Assembly (NCBI RefSeq): GCF_027913035.1
Contig: NZ_CP115775.1
Location: 2,192,501 to 2,256,500 of the forward strand
DNA: 64,000 nt
DNA from: Paracoccus albus
GTDB taxonomy: Bacteria > Pseudomonadota > Alphaproteobacteria > Rhodobacterales > Rhodobacteraceae
Reading direction: 5' to 3'
The position numbers were made by a program, and so were the translations under genes. Positions 1 through 6,747 of the stretch are shown here, one piece after another (the first letter of the stretch is position 1; each line of letters starts with the position of its first letter). The notes beneath the pieces are model-generated. The model did not search any database. It saw only the letters and a list, made by a program, of their open reading frames with translations, and was not told the origin of the DNA.

Positions 1-1
1 C

Positions 2-406
2 ATGTCGAATGTGCTGGTAAAGCGCCTGACGCGAACATGCTCACCCGCCGTTATTGTGGTCTGGATGGTCTTCATGCAATTGCCGATGGGTCTGGTCATG
101 GCCCTGTTCGACTGGCAGCCGGTCGTATGGGGCAATCTGCCCTGGATCGTCGTCGCTGGCATCGCCGGGCTCAGCGCGCATTACACCATGGCGCGGGCCT
201 TCCTGTATCTGGACGCAACGGTCGCAATCCCGATCGACTTCCTGCGCGTGCCACTGACTGCGCTTGTCGGCTTTTCCTTCTACGCAGAGACGGTCAGCAT
301 CTGGCTGTTCGTCGGGGCAGGTATCATTCTGGCGGCGAATTACTATGCCTTTGGGGCTGAACGACGCAGAGCGCGCGTGGCGCGCGCCCTGTCCGTGCCA
401 GGCTAG
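2..406 (+). CDS. EamA-family (DMT) membrane transporter, C-terminal part
   Basis: The visible 134 residues are hydrophobic, with about four to five membrane segments, and match the second EamA repeat of drug/metabolite transporters: a short polar lead followed by segments ending near YETVSIWLFVG-type and LAANYYAF-type sequences. A complete member has two such repeats and about 290 residues, so the gene almost certainly begins outside the window and the ATG at position 2 is probably internal. The substrate cannot be inferred. It converges on rpsI, and both genes share the hairpin at 421-444. Confidence 0.8.
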   Translation: MSNVLVKRLTRTCSPAVIVVWMVFMQLPMGLVMALFDWQPVVWGNLPWIVVAGIAGLSAHYTMARAFLYLDATVAIPIDFLRVPLTALVGFSFYAETVSIWLFVGAGIILAANYYAFGAERRRARVARALSVPG

Positions 407-415
407 GCCCAGAAT

Positions 416-450
416 TAAAAAACGCGGCCCACATGGGCCGCGTTCTTGTT
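416..450. terminator. Bidirectional intrinsic terminator between the DMT gene and rpsI
   Basis: A perfect 10-bp stem (421-430 with 435-444, loop ACAT) is flanked by an A-run on the left and a T-rich stretch on the right. On the minus strand the stem is followed by TTTTAATT, so it should end the rplM-rpsI transcript. On the plus strand it serves the DMT transporter less strongly. Confidence 0.85.
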
Positions 451-467
451 CTTCGATCGAAACCGGA

Positions 468-983
468 TCAGCGCTTCGAGAACTGGAAGCTGCGGCGGGC
501 CTTGGCCTTACCGTATTTCTTCCGCTCGACCACGCGGCTGTCGCGGGTCAGGAAGCCAGCGGCTTTCAGCGCGGCGCGCAGCGACGGCTCGTGCAGTTGC
601 AGCGCTTTCGAGATGCCGTGCTTGACCGCTCCGGCCTGACCGGAAAGACCGCCACCGGTCACGGTTGCGACGACGTCATACTGACCGGCAACGCCAGCAA
701 CGTCGAAAGGCTGGCGCAGGATCATCTGCAGAACCGGACGCGCGAAATATTCGTTCATCGGTTTGCCGTTGACGGTGATCTTGCCGGAACCGGCTTTCAC
801 CCAGACGCGAGCGACAGCGTCTTTACGCTTGCCGGTTGCATAAGCGCGGCCGTGCTGATCGCGCACCGGCTCACGCGGGGCGGCAGCAGGCGCTGCAGCG
901 GTTTCGTTTTCGGCACCAGCGGGGGCCGCGGTTTCCGTGACCACGTCTTTCAGCTGGTCGAGGGATTTGATGTCTTCGGCCAT
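468..983 (-). CDS. rpsI: 30S ribosomal protein S9
   Basis: S9 of the small ribosomal subunit, whose C-terminal tail reaches toward the P-site tRNA. The protein has 171 residues. It carries an acidic, alanine-rich N-terminal extension of about 45 residues before the conserved core ([14 protein letters not shown]), as is usual in Rhodobacterales, and ends in the diagnostic basic tail [11 protein letters not shown]. It lies directly behind rplM, separated by two bases, in the standard L13-S9 operon. Confidence 0.98.
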   Translation of the reverse strand: MAEDIKSLDQLKDVVTETAAPAGAENETAAAPAAAPREPVRDQHGRAYATGKRKDAVARVWVKAGSGKITVNGKPMNEYFARPVLQMILRQPFDVAGVAGQYDVVATVTGGGLSGQAGAVKHGISKALQLHEPSLRAALKAAGFLTRDSRVVERKKYGKAKARRSFQFSKR

Positions 984-985
984 GA

Positions 986-1450
986 TTACGCGCTCCGGGT
1001 GTTCTTCTTGTTCAGCGGCTTGACGTCCAGGACTTCAGGCTGCTGAGCTTCATGCGGATGTTCGGTGCCGGCATAGACGCGCAGATTTGACATCTGCTGC
1101 TTGCCCAGCTTGTTGCGCGAGATCATGCGTTCGACCGCCTTGATCACCACGCGCTCGGGATGCGCACCTTCCAGCACCTGACGTGCGGTGCGGTGCTTGA
1201 TGCCGCCCGGATGGCCGGTGTGCCAGTAGTATTTCTTGTCATCGCGCTTGGCGCCGGTCATCTGCACCTTGTCGGCGTTGATGATGATGACGTTGTCGCC
1301 CATATCCATGTGCGGGGTATAGGTCGGCTTGTGCTTGCCACGCAGGCGCATGGCGACGAGGGAGGCGAGACGGCCCAGAACGACGCCCTCTGCGTCGATC
1401 AGGATCCACTTCTTCTCGATCTCCGCCGGTTTTGCGGTATAGGTCTTCAT
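986..1450 (-). CDS. rplM: 50S ribosomal protein L13
   Basis: L13 is an early-assembly protein of the large subunit. The 154-residue product starts at [16 protein letters not shown] chose this ATG rather than an upstream in-frame codon because an AGGG box sits about eight bases before it and L13 proteins normally start here. Core motifs include VVLGRLAS and the YxHTGHPGG-like stretch, and the gene ends next to rpsI. A promoter-like sequence lies upstream at 1489-1517. Confidence 0.98.
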   Translation of the reverse strand: MKTYTAKPAEIEKKWILIDAEGVVLGRLASLVAMRLRGKHKPTYTPHMDMGDNVIIINADKVQMTGAKRDDKKYYWHTGHPGGIKHRTARQVLEGAHPERVVIKAVERMISRNKLGKQQMSNLRVYAGTEHPHEAQQPEVLDVKPLNKKNTRSA

Positions 1451-1488
1451 GTCGCTGCCCTTTTGGGGGTTCAAATTCGAGATGGCGG

Positions 1489-1517
1489 TATATCGGTGAT
1501 AGATCGCCTCAGGTCAA
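1489..1517 (-). promoter_or_regulatory. Candidate sigma70-type promoter of rplM-rpsI
   Basis: On the minus strand TTGACC (1517-1512) is followed after 17 bases by GATATA (1494-1489), about 40 bases before the rplM start. The spacing is ideal and the -35 box nearly consensus. No transcript data are available, so this is a prediction. Confidence 0.5.
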
Positions 1518-1565
1518 GCGACACAACTCAACAATAATCGTTTAAAAACAAATGGTTGAAAAATA

Positions 1566-1579
1566 GGTATTTAAATACC
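1566..1579. promoter_or_regulatory. 14-bp perfect palindrome upstream of rplM
   Basis: GGTATTTAAATACC is a perfect inverted repeat inside an A/T-rich stretch (about 1525-1590), between the stop of the thioesterase gene and the rplM promoter. It could be an operator or an UP-like element for the ribosomal operon. Palindromes of this length do occur by chance in A/T-rich DNA. Confidence 0.35.
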
Positions 1580-1595
1580 ACATCATAACACACCT

Positions 1596-2042
1596 TTATT
1601 GCGGGCTTTTCGGCGGAATCGCATAGGTCATCGAGCATCGCGCGACAGGCTCCCCTACCCCTTCCGAAAAGATCAGCGTGTCTGCGATGGCAAGATTGCG
1701 ACCCAGCTTCAGCACCCGGCATTCGGCCCGCAAATTCTGACCCGAGGCGGGCTTTCGCATGAAATCTATCGACGCGTTCGTCGTCACCGCCAAGGGCACC
1801 TTGCCGATCCGGGACAGAATCGCGCAATAGATGGCAAGGTCGGCCAATGCGAACATCGACGGGCCGGAAACCGTGCCACCGGGTCGCAAATGCGCATCTT
1901 TCACACGCAGTTCCGCGACCAGAACATCCTCCTGGGCACGCAAAACGCTGAAATCGGGCGCGACCTGCGCAAAGTCCTCTGCCAGAAACGCATTCAGCGC
2001 GTCCGCATCCATCTTCAATCCCACGGCTTTCCCCCCGTCCAT
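1596..2042 (-). CDS. PaaI-family hotdog-fold acyl-CoA thioesterase
   Basis: The 148-residue protein has the length and pattern of single-domain PaaI/YbgC-like thioesterases: the helix-forming segment RPGGTVSGPSMFALADLAIY corresponds to the hotdog helix region with the G-x-M-x-x-x-D layout, followed by the strand ASIDFMRKPASG. It probably hydrolyses an acyl-CoA in the cytoplasm; the substrate is unknown. It diverges from an enoyl-CoA hydratase, which suggests fatty- or aromatic-acid metabolism. A shorter start at the ATG ten codons downstream is possible. Confidence 0.8.
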   Translation of the reverse strand: MDGGKAVGLKMDADALNAFLAEDFAQVAPDFSVLRAQEDVLVAELRVKDAHLRPGGTVSGPSMFALADLAIYCAILSRIGKVPLAVTTNASIDFMRKPASGQNLRAECRVLKLGRNLAIADTLIFSEGVGEPVARCSMTYAIPPKSPQ

Positions 2043-2084
2043 CTTTGTGCCTATGCTGCGTCAGGCAGAGGGAGGAAAGCAACG

Positions 2085-2873
2085 ATGTCCGAACTGATCT
2101 TACGCAACGACACAGGGCATGTGGTGCGGCTGGTTCTGAACAGCCCGAAGAACTTCAATGCTTTGTCTGCCGAAATGATCGCGGCCCTTTACACGACTCT
2201 CGCCTCTGTCAGCGCGGAAGAGGACGTCCGCGCGATCATTATCGCCGCCAATGGCAAAGCGTTCTGTGCCGGCCACGACCTCAAGCAAATGCAGGCCGCC
2301 CGCGCAAATCTTGACCGTGGCCGGGCCGGATTCGCGGCGCTGTTCGATGGCTGCGGTCAGTTGATGCAGCTTATCAGTTCGCTGCCCCAGCCCGTCATTG
2401 CCGAAGTTCAGGGTGTCGCAACTGCCGCCGGTTGTCAGCTTGTCGCATCATGCGATCTGGGCGTCGCGGCCAAAGCAGCAAAGTTCGGCGTCAATGGCAT
2501 AGATATCGGCCTGTTCTGCTCTACCCCAGCGGTGGCGCTTTCACGTGCGATTCCGCGCAAAGCCGCCTTTGAGATGCTGGTGACCGGAAAATTCATCACC
2601 GCGACAGAGGCCGCGCGCCTTGGCCTGATCAACCGTGTTGTCGCCGCTGAAAAGCTTGAGGCCGAAGCGATGGAATTGGCACAGCAAATCGCGACGAAAC
2701 TTCCCTCTGCCATCGCAATGGGCAAGCGTGGTTTCTACGAACAACTGGCCCATGAAACGTCCGAAGCCTATGAGGCCGCCGAGGACACGATGTGCGCCAA
2801 TATGCTGCTTGCCGAAACGGATGAAGGCATCAGCGCCTTTCTTGAAAAGCGTAAACCAGCCTGGGCGAGCTAG
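2085..2873 (+). CDS. Enoyl-CoA hydratase/isomerase family protein
   Basis: A 262-residue crotonase-fold protein. The start is fixed by the GGAGGAAAG box at 2070-2078 just before the ATG. The CoA-binding/oxyanion stretch AFCAGHDLKQM and the later segment EVQGVATAAGCQLVASCD are typical, and the C-terminal region holds the helix AFLEKRKPAW common to this family. The expected reaction is hydration of 2-enoyl-CoA in beta-oxidation-like pathways, but other crotonase reactions are possible. The stop overlaps the end of the convergent rhomboid-like gene by four bases. Confidence 0.9.
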   Translation: MSELILRNDTGHVVRLVLNSPKNFNALSAEMIAALYTTLASVSAEEDVRAIIIAANGKAFCAGHDLKQMQAARANLDRGRAGFAALFDGCGQLMQLISSLPQPVIAEVQGVATAAGCQLVASCDLGVAAKAAKFGVNGIDIGLFCSTPAVALSRAIPRKAAFEMLVTGKFITATEAARLGLINRVVAAEKLEAEAMELAQQIATKLPSAIAMGKRGFYEQLAHETSEAYEAAEDTMCANMLLAETDEGISAFLEKRKPAWAS

Positions 2874-3571
2874 CGCCGCCGGATCGTTTGCATCGCGCGC
2901 GCCCAACCGCCGGGAACCAGCAAAAAGCACGACAGGAACCCGATCCCGAAGCCGGAGATTTCGGCGATCCATGCATAGCCCGCATTGCCGAAAAGCAGGC
3001 CGAACACCAGTTGGAACAGCAGCAGCATCCCGATCAGCGTAAAGGCCCGCATCCGGTTGGCATCCTCCATCCCCAGCCGGACCCAAAGCAGGAATGTAAA
3101 GGCACCGACAAAGCCGTAGACCGCCGGATAGCCGCCGATCAGCGGTGCCAGCGGCAAGCCACTGGTGACGCCGAACAGCGTGTAGACGGCTGCCCCGCCG
3201 ATGGATGAACCGAAGAAAAGTGCCACGACCGCCCAGGGCCGGAACTGCTCTGCCACCATCTTTCCAAGCGCCAGAGAGAAGACGATCACTAAAAGCGCAT
3301 GTGTGACAGACTCGTGGATAAACGGGTATGTCAGCACTCTGGCGGCCTGACGGGCGCTGAAGACCCCCAGCTCCATCATCCGCACGGGCAGCTGCGGATA
3401 GTAGGCCGTCATCTCCAACGCATTCAGGCGCATGCCAATGCCCTGCGCCCCGCCGATCAGCCCGATCGCGCCCAGCCCGAACACGGCTTCGGCCGCGATC
3501 ATTGGCAGCACAAGCGCCCAGACAACGGGCGGAAGGGCGTTTATGGGCGATTCATCATATCCGGGGCGCAT
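2870..3571 (-). CDS. Rhomboid-fold membrane protein lacking catalytic residues
   Basis: A 233-residue membrane protein with about six helices. The order TYPFIHESVTHAL (first conserved loop), then PLIGGYPAVYGFVGAF, then AEISGFGIGF follows bacterial rhomboid intramembrane serine proteases. However, the GxSG motif reads GGYPA, so Tyr148 sits where the catalytic Ser belongs; the last-helix His is Glu204; and the Asn of the H-x-x-x-N region is a Val near 95. The protein is therefore probably a pseudoprotease that binds membrane substrates or partners. The fold call is fairly firm, and the lack of activity follows from the missing dyad. Confidence 0.75.
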   Translation of the reverse strand: MRPGYDESPINALPPVVWALVLPMIAAEAVFGLGAIGLIGGAQGIGMRLNALEMTAYYPQLPVRMMELGVFSARQAARVLTYPFIHESVTHALLVIVFSLALGKMVAEQFRPWAVVALFFGSSIGGAAVYTLFGVTSGLPLAPLIGGYPAVYGFVGAFTFLLWVRLGMEDANRMRAFTLIGMLLLFQLVFGLLFGNAGYAWIAEISGFGIGFLSCFLLVPGGWARAMQTIRRR

Positions 3572-3652
3572 TTACGTCTCCTGCTCAGGGCGGTTGCGCC
3601 CGGTTGTCCGCAGGGTTAAGCCACCTTCACGGATTTTCCAAGCAGGCACGAT

Positions 3653-4672
3653 ATGACCGACGCCAAGACCCAACGCATCTTTTCCGGCATCCAGCCTTCG
3701 GGCCACCTGACCCTCGGCAACTACCTGGGCGCGCTCAGGCGCTTTGTCGAACGTCAGGACGAGGGGATCGAGACGGTTTACTGTCTCGTCGATCTTCATG
3801 CGATTACGGTCTGGCAGGACCCTGACTCGCTGCGCCAGCAGACGCGCGAAGCGGCGGCCGCGTTCATGGCGGCGGGTATCGACCCTGCGCGTTCTATCCT
3901 GTTCAATCAAAGTCAGGTGCCGGCTCATGCGGAACTCGGCTGGTTGCTGAACTGCGTGGCTCGCATGGGCTGGATGAACCGCATGACCCAGTTCAAGGAA
4001 AAGGGCGGCAAGAATGCTGAAAAGGTCAGCCTTGGCCTCTACGCCTATCCTGCCCTGATGGCGGCCGACATCCTGGCCTATCACGCGACGCATGTTCCCG
4101 TCGGGGAGGATCAAAAGCAGCATGTCGAGCTGACGCGCGACATAGCGGCGAAGTTCAATCACGACTACGGCGTGGACTTCTTTCCCATGCCGGAGCCAGT
4201 AATTGAAGGGGCTGCGACGCGTGTCATGTCGTTGCGGGACGGTTCGAAGAAGATGTCTAAATCCGATCCATCGGATGCCAGCCGGATCAACCTGACCGAC
4301 GATGCCGACACCATCGCACAGAAGTTCCGCAAGGCGCGGACCGATGCCGAACCCCTGCCCGGCAGCATGGACGAGCTGAAGGACCGGCCAGAGGCGCGGA
4401 ACCTTGTCAATATTTATGCGGCTTTGTCCGGCGAGACACAGGATGAAGTGCTTTCACAATTCGACGGCAAAGGTTTCGGCGACTTCAAACCGGCGCTTGC
4501 GGATGTGGCTGTATCAGTCCTCGGTCCGATTTCCACCCGGATGACGGACTACCTTTCCGACGCCACCGAGATTGACCGCATCCTGGGCGAAGGCGCGGTG
4601 AAGGCCGAGGCGATCTCTGCCCCCGTCGTCGCGAAAACGCGCGAGATCATGGGCATGATCCTGTCGCGATAA
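3653..4672 (+). CDS. trpS: Tryptophan--tRNA ligase
   Basis: Class I aminoacyl-tRNA synthetase charging tRNA-Trp in the cytoplasm. The 339-residue length fits bacterial TrpRS. The HIGH-like signature is [13 protein letters not shown] near residue 15 and the KMSKS loop is [10 protein letters not shown] near residue 200; the [15 protein letters not shown] segment of the tryptophanyl-adenylate pocket is intact. The gene stands alone, and a strong terminator follows at 4742-4779. Confidence 0.98.
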   Translation: MTDAKTQRIFSGIQPSGHLTLGNYLGALRRFVERQDEGIETVYCLVDLHAITVWQDPDSLRQQTREAAAAFMAAGIDPARSILFNQSQVPAHAELGWLLNCVARMGWMNRMTQFKEKGGKNAEKVSLGLYAYPALMAADILAYHATHVPVGEDQKQHVELTRDIAAKFNHDYGVDFFPMPEPVIEGAATRVMSLRDGSKKMSKSDPSDASRINLTDDADTIAQKFRKARTDAEPLPGSMDELKDRPEARNLVNIYAALSGETQDEVLSQFDGKGFGDFKPALADVAVSVLGPISTRMTDYLSDATEIDRILGEGAVKAEAISAPVVAKTREIMGMILSR

Positions 4673-4684
4673 GGGGCGAAAACG

Positions 4685-4739
4685 GGCATATAGAACACGT
4701 ATATTTCGCATACATATCGCGTATATAATCTGTATATAC
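4685..4739 (-). repeat. Five-unit array of 11-bp TATA-rich repeats, copy 1
   Basis: Read on the minus strand this is five consecutive 11-mers: GTATATACAGA, TTATATACGCG, ATATGTATGCG, AAATATACGTG and TTCTATATGCC. The TATA core recurs every 11 bp, about one helical turn. A closely matching array lies at 27997-28051 on the plus strand; the first 22 bases share 19 identities. It lies between the trpS stop and the trpS terminator. The function is unknown; a phased protein-binding array is the simplest reading. Confidence 0.6.
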
Positions 4740-4741
4740 AA

Positions 4742-4779
4742 AAGCGGGTCGGGGGAATCCTCCGACCCGTTTGATTTTT
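4742..4779 (+). terminator. trpS intrinsic terminator
   Basis: A stem of about 11 pairs including one G-T (4745-4755 with 4759-4769, loop AAT) is followed by TTTGATTTTT. It lies 70 bases behind the trpS stop and should end that transcript. Confidence 0.85.
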
Positions 4780-4948
4780 CGTCATTAGGGCGGCCGGTCG
4801 CGGTGACGCCGCTCGGCTGAGGCGTTAAAGGTAACCCACATCAAGGAGCTGGAGCCGTCGCATCTGGCCCGAAGCTATCCTTCGCTCGCAGCAGCATGAC
4901 GCCAAGCGCCGACATGAATGGGCCGACAGTGGACGATCGCAACGCAAC

Positions 4949-5037
4949 GCTACGCAAGAAAGTTGTACTATGCGTAGTTAGTGCCCTTGGCTTATTCCTG
5001 CCAAAATTGCAGCAATACAGCAGTATAATCAGCTGTA
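4949..5037 (+). ncRNA. Candidate structured RNA upstream of the reverse transcriptase
   Basis: Three consecutive stem-loops occur in about 90 bases: CTACGCA/TGCGTAG (4950-4956 with 4971-4977), TTGGC/GCCAA (4987-4991 with 5000-5004) and TACAGC/GCTGTA (5016-5021 with 5032-5037). Several defence reverse transcriptases (for example DRT2 and DRT9) use a structured non-coding RNA encoded next to the enzyme, which makes this the place to look. The stems are short and could arise by chance, so this is only a candidate and its ends are undefined. Confidence 0.3.
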
Positions 5038-5078
5038 ACCAAAAGGCTCTCTAAACATAGTTGCGGGATATTGTTTTG

Positions 5079-6581
5079 ATGCGAATAATCGACTTGGAAG
5101 CTTCTGAAGCAAAGGCTTACCTCGAAAAATCAGAATGTTACTTCCGGTCGGATTTTCCCCCATATATCAGCTTTGAAGATATTTTAAAGGATACTGCAGC
5201 GGTCTTGGGTGGCGACACCTACCTCGCCTTTCAGAAGCCAAACCCCGACCGTGCAGTTGATATGTCTGGCGTCAACTATGAACTTCTAAGCACCAAAGAT
5301 GGTCGCTTTGCCTGGCGACCGTTCGAGCTCATTCACCCAGCCATTTACATCACATTGATTAAGATCTTCTGCGAAGAGGAAAACTGGAGGTTGCTGCAGG
5401 ACCGATTCAAGCAACTTCACTCAGGTGTAGTGGAATGCACCAGCTTTCCGATGGCGTCCAATGGTGAAGATAAACATGATGCTGTTCAAGTTCGCAATTG
5501 GTGGTTGCGATATGAGCAACGCTCGTTAGAGCTATCTATGAGCTATACACACCTACTAAAGACTGATGTCTCTAATTGCTATGGATCGCTCTATACTCAT
5601 AGTATTGCATGGGCCTTGCACGGATACGAGGCCGCCAAAGTAGCCAAAAAAGACTATAGCTTACTTGGAAATCAGATCGATTTTCACATTCGCAATAGCC
5701 GCTACGGCCAGACGAATGGAATCACCCAAGGCTCTGTTCTGATGGACATTGTCGCCGAATTAGTGCTGGCTTACGTTGATCACCTAGTCACCATTAAACT
5801 CAGCGGCGAAAAGGACTTTCATATCCTTAGGTATCGCGACGACTACAGCATTTTCACACTGAATGATCAGCGAGCATCTGAGATTGTCAGAGTCCTTAGT
5901 GACTGCCTAAGAAAGGTTGGAATGCAGCTTGGCGCAGCAAAAACTTCTGTCAACAGCAATATCATCGAGGGTGCGATCAAGCCCGAAAAGCTGGCAGGTG
6001 TGCAGCTCGAAGACATGGATATCACACAAGCTAAGACCGTTCAGAAGCAGCTTCTGCGACTACATGCTTTTGCTCGCCTCTATCCCAACACTGGCGCAAT
6101 CAAGCGGCTAGCGGATAGCGCGTTCCAAAAGATATCGAAGATCACCGAGGCTCCCGAAGATCTGCGCGTACAAGTGGCGATTGCTTGTGATATCGCGGTG
6201 GTTTCTCCTGGTGCGTTCCCTGCCATTTCTGGCATTCTTGCCAAACTGATTTCGCTCGCACCAGAACCGGACCGCCCGGAAATGTGGAGCAGCGTAGCAG
6301 ATAAGATGACGTGGATACCGCATAACGGCCATCTCGAGGTTTGGCTACAGCGAGTCACGAAGGCGAAAGGTGTCGGGCTATCTTTTGAAAGCACAGAGCC
6401 GATTTGCAAAATTGTCAACGGCGAGTCTGTCCAACTCTGGAATAATGACTGGATTAACAGTCAAGACCTACTTCGGGCCCTTGATGTTTCTAAGATCGTT
6501 GTCAGCAGTCCGGGAGACCTCGATCCCGTTCCAGATACAGATGAGCTTTCGCTTTTCCGCGAGTACGCCGAATTCTCCTAA
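5079..6581 (+). CDS. Stand-alone reverse transcriptase of the UG/DRT (defence-associated) kind
   Basis: The 500-residue protein has all core RT motifs: catalytic Asp163 in TDVSNCYGSLYTHS (motif A), GITQGSVLMD at 214-223 (RT4, with Thr where Pro is usual), the active-site box YRDD at 252-255 followed by YSIF, and GMQLGAAKTS at 281-290 (RT6). The N-terminal YFRSDFPPYISFEDIL and the WRPFELIHPAIY segment near 80 recall the unknown-group/Abi-like RTs now known as DRT antiphage systems. Residues 300-500 are a mainly helical C-terminal domain. No maturase domain, group II intron, retron RNA or Cas gene is visible. I chose ATG 5079 over an upstream TTG at 5061. The gene is A/T-richer than its neighbours and stands alone, suggesting horizontal transfer. 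The exact DRT subgroup is not assigned. Confidence 0.85.
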   Translation: MRIIDLEASEAKAYLEKSECYFRSDFPPYISFEDILKDTAAVLGGDTYLAFQKPNPDRAVDMSGVNYELLSTKDGRFAWRPFELIHPAIYITLIKIFCEEENWRLLQDRFKQLHSGVVECTSFPMASNGEDKHDAVQVRNWWLRYEQRSLELSMSYTHLLKTDVSNCYGSLYTHSIAWALHGYEAAKVAKKDYSLLGNQIDFHIRNSRYGQTNGITQGSVLMDIVAELVLAYVDHLVTIKLSGEKDFHILRYRDDYSIFTLNDQRASEIVRVLSDCLRKVGMQLGAAKTSVNSNIIEGAIKPEKLAGVQLEDMDITQAKTVQKQLLRLHAFARLYPNTGAIKRLADSAFQKISKITEAPEDLRVQVAIACDIAVVSPGAFPAISGILAKLISLAPEPDRPEMWSSVADKMTWIPHNGHLEVWLQRVTKAKGVGLSFESTEPICKIVNGESVQLWNNDWINSQDLLRALDVSKIVVSSPGDLDPVPDTDELSLFREYAEFS

Positions 6582-6747
6582 TTACGATGCAGCTAAGTAA
6601 GCTTGTGTCAGCCTCTTTGAAGGTCGGATCGCTGCCGTTCGCCTAGGACGCAGCGAAGGTCCGTTTCCCGCCCGGACTCCGCAATTGCAAGAATTCAGAC
6701 TAAATTAGCGAGGGCCGGGTCCCCCCGGCCGCTCCCTTTCTCACTCA
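6582..6747. other. Non-coding interval with hairpin between the RT gene and ggt
   Basis: No gene is visible. A 7-bp GGCCGGG/CCCGGCC hairpin (6713-6719 with 6724-6730) lies just behind the ggt stop and may end the minus-strand operon, although no clear T-run follows. The G+C-rich stretch at about 6620-6680 marks the return to host-like composition and weakly resembles, in reverse complement, the G+C-rich stretch at about 4865-4900 on the other side of the RT gene. Confidence 0.4.

Larger units (their letters stand above)
4673..5078. other. Long non-coding interval between trpS and the reverse transcriptase gene
   Basis: The 406 bases hold no convincing gene. In order they contain the 11-bp-phased TATA-rich array (4685-4739), the trpS terminator (4742-4779), about 150 bases of G+C-rich sequence without a usable reading frame, and an A/T-richer stretch (about 4945-5078) with three short hairpins just before the reverse transcriptase. 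The change in composition near 4945 suggests the left edge of acquired DNA. Confidence 0.7.

Noticed and set aside
1528..2082. Minus-strand open frame of 184 codons overlapping the thioesterase gene
   Set aside because: It is a different frame over the PaaI-type gene, which has the family motifs; this frame has none.
5061..5078. Upstream TTG as start of the reverse transcriptase
   Set aside because: It adds only six residues, has no better ribosome-binding site than the ATG at 5079, and TTG is a rare start.
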